From NCBI GenBank assembly GCA_011369465.1, contig DRQG01000139.1:1-35700 (forward strand): a stretch of DNA of 35,700 nt, in the 5' to 3' direction. Below are positions 34,004 to 35,700 of the stretch, piece after piece. The DNA comes from Caldithrix abyssi. GTDB taxonomy: Bacteria; Calditrichota; Calditrichia; Calditrichales; Calditrichaceae. Position numbers and translations under genes: made by a program. Below the pieces are notes generated by a model. The model made no database searches, was not told the origin of the DNA, and worked only from the letters and a program-made list of their open reading frames with translations. The first letter of the stretch is position 1; each line of letters begins with the position of its first letter.

Positions 34004-35295
34004 TGAATGTACACCCTGAGAGGATAAATGGTTTGTGGATATCTACCGATAACAGTCCCGTCGGGACGTATATGTACAAGCTCTCTGTGTCCCGTATCTG
34101 CCACCAATAAGGCTCCGTTGAATGTGTTTATACGAAAATCGCGAATATATTTAAAACGGTTCAAACTGTTCAAACGTAATCCATGCGTAGAAAGTTGCAC
34201 TAATTCCGCTCCCTGTTCATTATTCACACTCAGCCACAGGTAAGCTCCGCTTTTGGCCTCGCGCACCGTGTGCAATCCATCGCTGCTGAACAGTTGCCGC
34301 ACCGAATCGTTGTTGACACTATACCTATACAAAGTTTTGCCGTCTTTATTCATATCGATGATAAGCAGTACATTATTTTGTGCGGCGGCTTCAATAAACT
34401 GCGGGTTGTTCAGGGGAATGGTGTCCAGTTTGCTAATACGGCCGACAAAATCTCCCTGCAGGTTGAACATTTGTATACTTTTTGTACCCTTATCCAAAAT
34501 ATAAACAAATTCGGCATCCGTTACCATCTGTACCGGCTTGCGCGGCTCGTCGGAGATAAGCCGGGCCAATCCGTTGGTGGTATCCACCCGAAAAACACCG
34601 CCGCTGCTGTCGCAAAGCCAGAATTCGCCGATCGATTCAATGTAAACGGTTTCGTAAGGAGAATCCAATTCATAATTATAAGCCAAACCGGCAGCGTTTC
34701 TGGTATCAATTACCTCAAAATATTGAAAAGCGGGGTAGGTGATTAAAGCCCGGTGCCTGGTGCGATCCAGCGCCATGCTTTGCGGCTGCCAAACCCCGTA
34801 GCGGGTTACCAGTGTATGCTGCAAATCGTAGGTTAAATGCAGGGTGATGTACAGCCAGTTGTCCAGTACCCAAAAGGAAAGCGGCCCCGGCGTAACCTTT
34901 TCCGAATAAGAAGGCGGTGACTCGCCGCTTTGCCCCTGAACGGTTACATAGTAGCTGTAAAGCACATCAAAATCGGTTACGGTATCCTCGTAAACAGTTT
35001 GTCCGGCTGTGAGGGAGGCAATACGGCGGTATTCGGTTTCCGATCCGGTTTTGCGATATATATGGAATCCCGTATAGTCCACTGTGGTTGGCGCATGCCA
35101 GCGCAAACCGATGACCGAATCGGCCGAGGTGATGGCCAACCCCAGATCCAGTGAGTCGATATCGGCTAAGGGATCAAAAACATTGATGCGTTCTCTTGGT
35201 TCACAGGCGGAAAAAAACAGGATGATCACCAGGTTGAAGATGAGAAGAAGGATTCGCCGAATCCGCCTCCATGATGCTGCTTGTTTTGTGGCCAT
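34000..35295 (-). CDS. Lipoprotein with FN3-like and beta-propeller-like repeats
   Basis: A 431-residue predicted lipoprotein. After a basic stretch (RRIRR) comes a hydrophobic core ending LFFSAC, a lipobox with Cys at about 31, then EPRERINVFDPL. Residues about 45-135 resemble a fibronectin type III domain (VIGLRWHAPTTVDYTGFHIY). The remainder has repeated short strand blocks such as GEFWLCDSSGGVFRVDT, FVYILDKGTKSIQMFN and GALLVADTGHRELVHI, as in NHL/YVTN-type beta-propellers. It is the first gene of the signalling operon and overlaps the membrane phosphatase gene by four bases. A sensor or ligand-binding role outside the inner membrane is inferred. GGTGA precedes the ATG. Confidence 0.7.
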   Translation of the reverse strand: MATKQAASWRRIRRILLLIFNLVIILFFSACEPRERINVFDPLADIDSLDLGLAITSADSVIGLRWHAPTTVDYTGFHIYRKTGSETEYRRIASLTAGQTVYEDTVTDFDVLYSYYVTVQGQSGESPPSYSEKVTPGPLSFWVLDNWLYITLHLTYDLQHTLVTRYGVWQPQSMALDRTRHRALITYPAFQYFEVIDTRNAAGLAYNYELDSPYETVYIESIGEFWLCDSSGGVFRVDTTNGLARLISDEPRKPVQMVTDAEFVYILDKGTKSIQMFNLQGDFVGRISKLDTIPLNNPQFIEAAAQNNVLLIIDMNKDGKTLYRYSVNNDSVRQLFSSDGLHTVREAKSGAYLWLSVNNEQGAELVQLSTHGLRLNSLNRFKYIRDFRINTFNGALLVADTGHRELVHIRPDGTVIGRYPQTIYPLRVYIQ

Positions 35296-35460
35296 GTATC
35301 ACCGATTGGTTGGATAATCAGATGCGTCCGTCCGGCTGAATTAAAACTTATTTCCTTTGGACCCGGCCGGCTATCGCCGCATCCTTCCGTTTTTCGATAG
35401 GCACTTTCCCTATGAATATAAATTCTTAAAAACAAATATTAATTTTGATTGTATCAATTT
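35296..35460 (-). promoter_or_regulatory. Leader and promoter region of the signalling operon
   Basis: The 5' flank of the - strand operon. CTATCG at 35371-35376 pairs with CGATAG at 35395-35400, enclosing an 18-base loop that is purine-rich on the - strand, and CCGGCCGG lies beside it on the gene-proximal side. Farther upstream (35413-35460) the DNA is very AT-rich, with TATATT- and TTGATA-like boxes, so a promoter there is likely, but no single -35/-10 pair stands out. No known riboswitch is recognised. Confidence 0.3.
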
Positions 35461-35523
35461 ATTTCGGACACATATCTGTCCTAATAAATAGAAAAGGCTA
35501 CATAAAATATAAGTATTTATGCG

Positions 35524-35645
35524 TTTCCCCCTAATAAGGCTTGTGCGCCGTGGCGTGGGGACTAAGGGGGTGTTTTCTGCAGAAGTAGAATTTATTGTTC
35601 CTGTCTTAATTACAACCCCCTAACCCCCTTTTTTAAGGGGGAATT
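35524..35645. repeat. G-run palindromic intergenic repeat
   Basis: CCCCCTAATAAGG near 35527, GCGCCGTGGCGTGGGGACTAAGGGGGTG near 35546-35573, and a CCCCCTT/AAGGGGG hairpin at 35624-35641 with a 4-base loop. It shares its CGCCGTGGCG and CTAAGGGGG-type parts with the cluster at 11964-12090. The rest of 35460-35700 is AT-rich and shows no gene. Confidence 0.6.
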
Positions 35646-35700
35646 TTGTATTTGTTTTAAATAATATGGTTACATATTGATATAGCAAATTATTTAGGAC

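Overview
The window looks like the chromosome of a Gram-negative bacterium of the FCB superphylum, for example Calditrichota, KSB1, Ignavibacteriota or Marinimicrobia. The exact phylum cannot be fixed from this sequence. The pointers are a large secreted protein ending in a type IX-type (Por/FlgD-like) C-terminal sorting domain, lipoproteins with FGC/LGC or SAC lipoboxes, a Wzi-like outer-membrane protein, and an expanded set of SpoIIE-type phosphatases.

Region 1 (1-14303, + strand) is the 3' part of an exopolysaccharide, capsule or O-antigen cluster. In order it holds a GT4 glycosyltransferase cut by the window edge, a Gfo/Idh/MocA oxidoreductase, a bi-domain MDR-Gfo/Idh oxidoreductase, a heparinase II/III-like protein, a WbuB/WcaI-like GT4 glycosyltransferase and a Wzi-like outer-membrane protein. 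Two large membrane fusions follow: a WecA-like phosphoglycosyltransferase fused to a WbaP-like module, and a GT2 glycosyltransferase fused to a WbaP-like module. Both WbaP-like modules lack the catalytic Asp-Glu dyad. Inverted arms of degenerate 8-bp repeats lie on each side of the WecA-WbaP gene.

Region 2 (about 14304-22400) looks like an accessory island. It opens with a GC-rich palindromic repeat mosaic and a decayed IS1634-type transposase, and it closes with a decayed RAYT (REP-associated tyrosine transposase). Between them, in visibly AT-rich DNA, are two paralogous beta-helix lipoproteins flanking a 1384-residue secreted beta-helix protein with a dockerin and a sorting domain. The two lipoprotein genes match closely at both ends, including an identical downstream palindrome, but differ in the middle.

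Region 3 (22421-25570) is housekeeping: a small conserved-looking orphan gene on the - strand, then serS, a PlsC-like acyltransferase and upp on the + strand.

Region 4 (25644-35295, - strand) is a compact signalling operon read from right to left. It encodes an FN3/beta-propeller-like lipoprotein, a multi-pass membrane GAF-SpoIIE phosphatase, a STAS anti-sigma antagonist, an RsbW-like kinase, a soluble double-GAF SpoIIE phosphatase, a membrane-anchored GAF-SpoIIE phosphatase and a receiver-GAF-GGDEF diguanylate cyclase. Together they look like a partner-switching module with three phosphatase inputs and a c-di-GMP output. No sigma factor is encoded in the window. The right edge (35296-35700) holds the operon leader and another G-run palindromic repeat.
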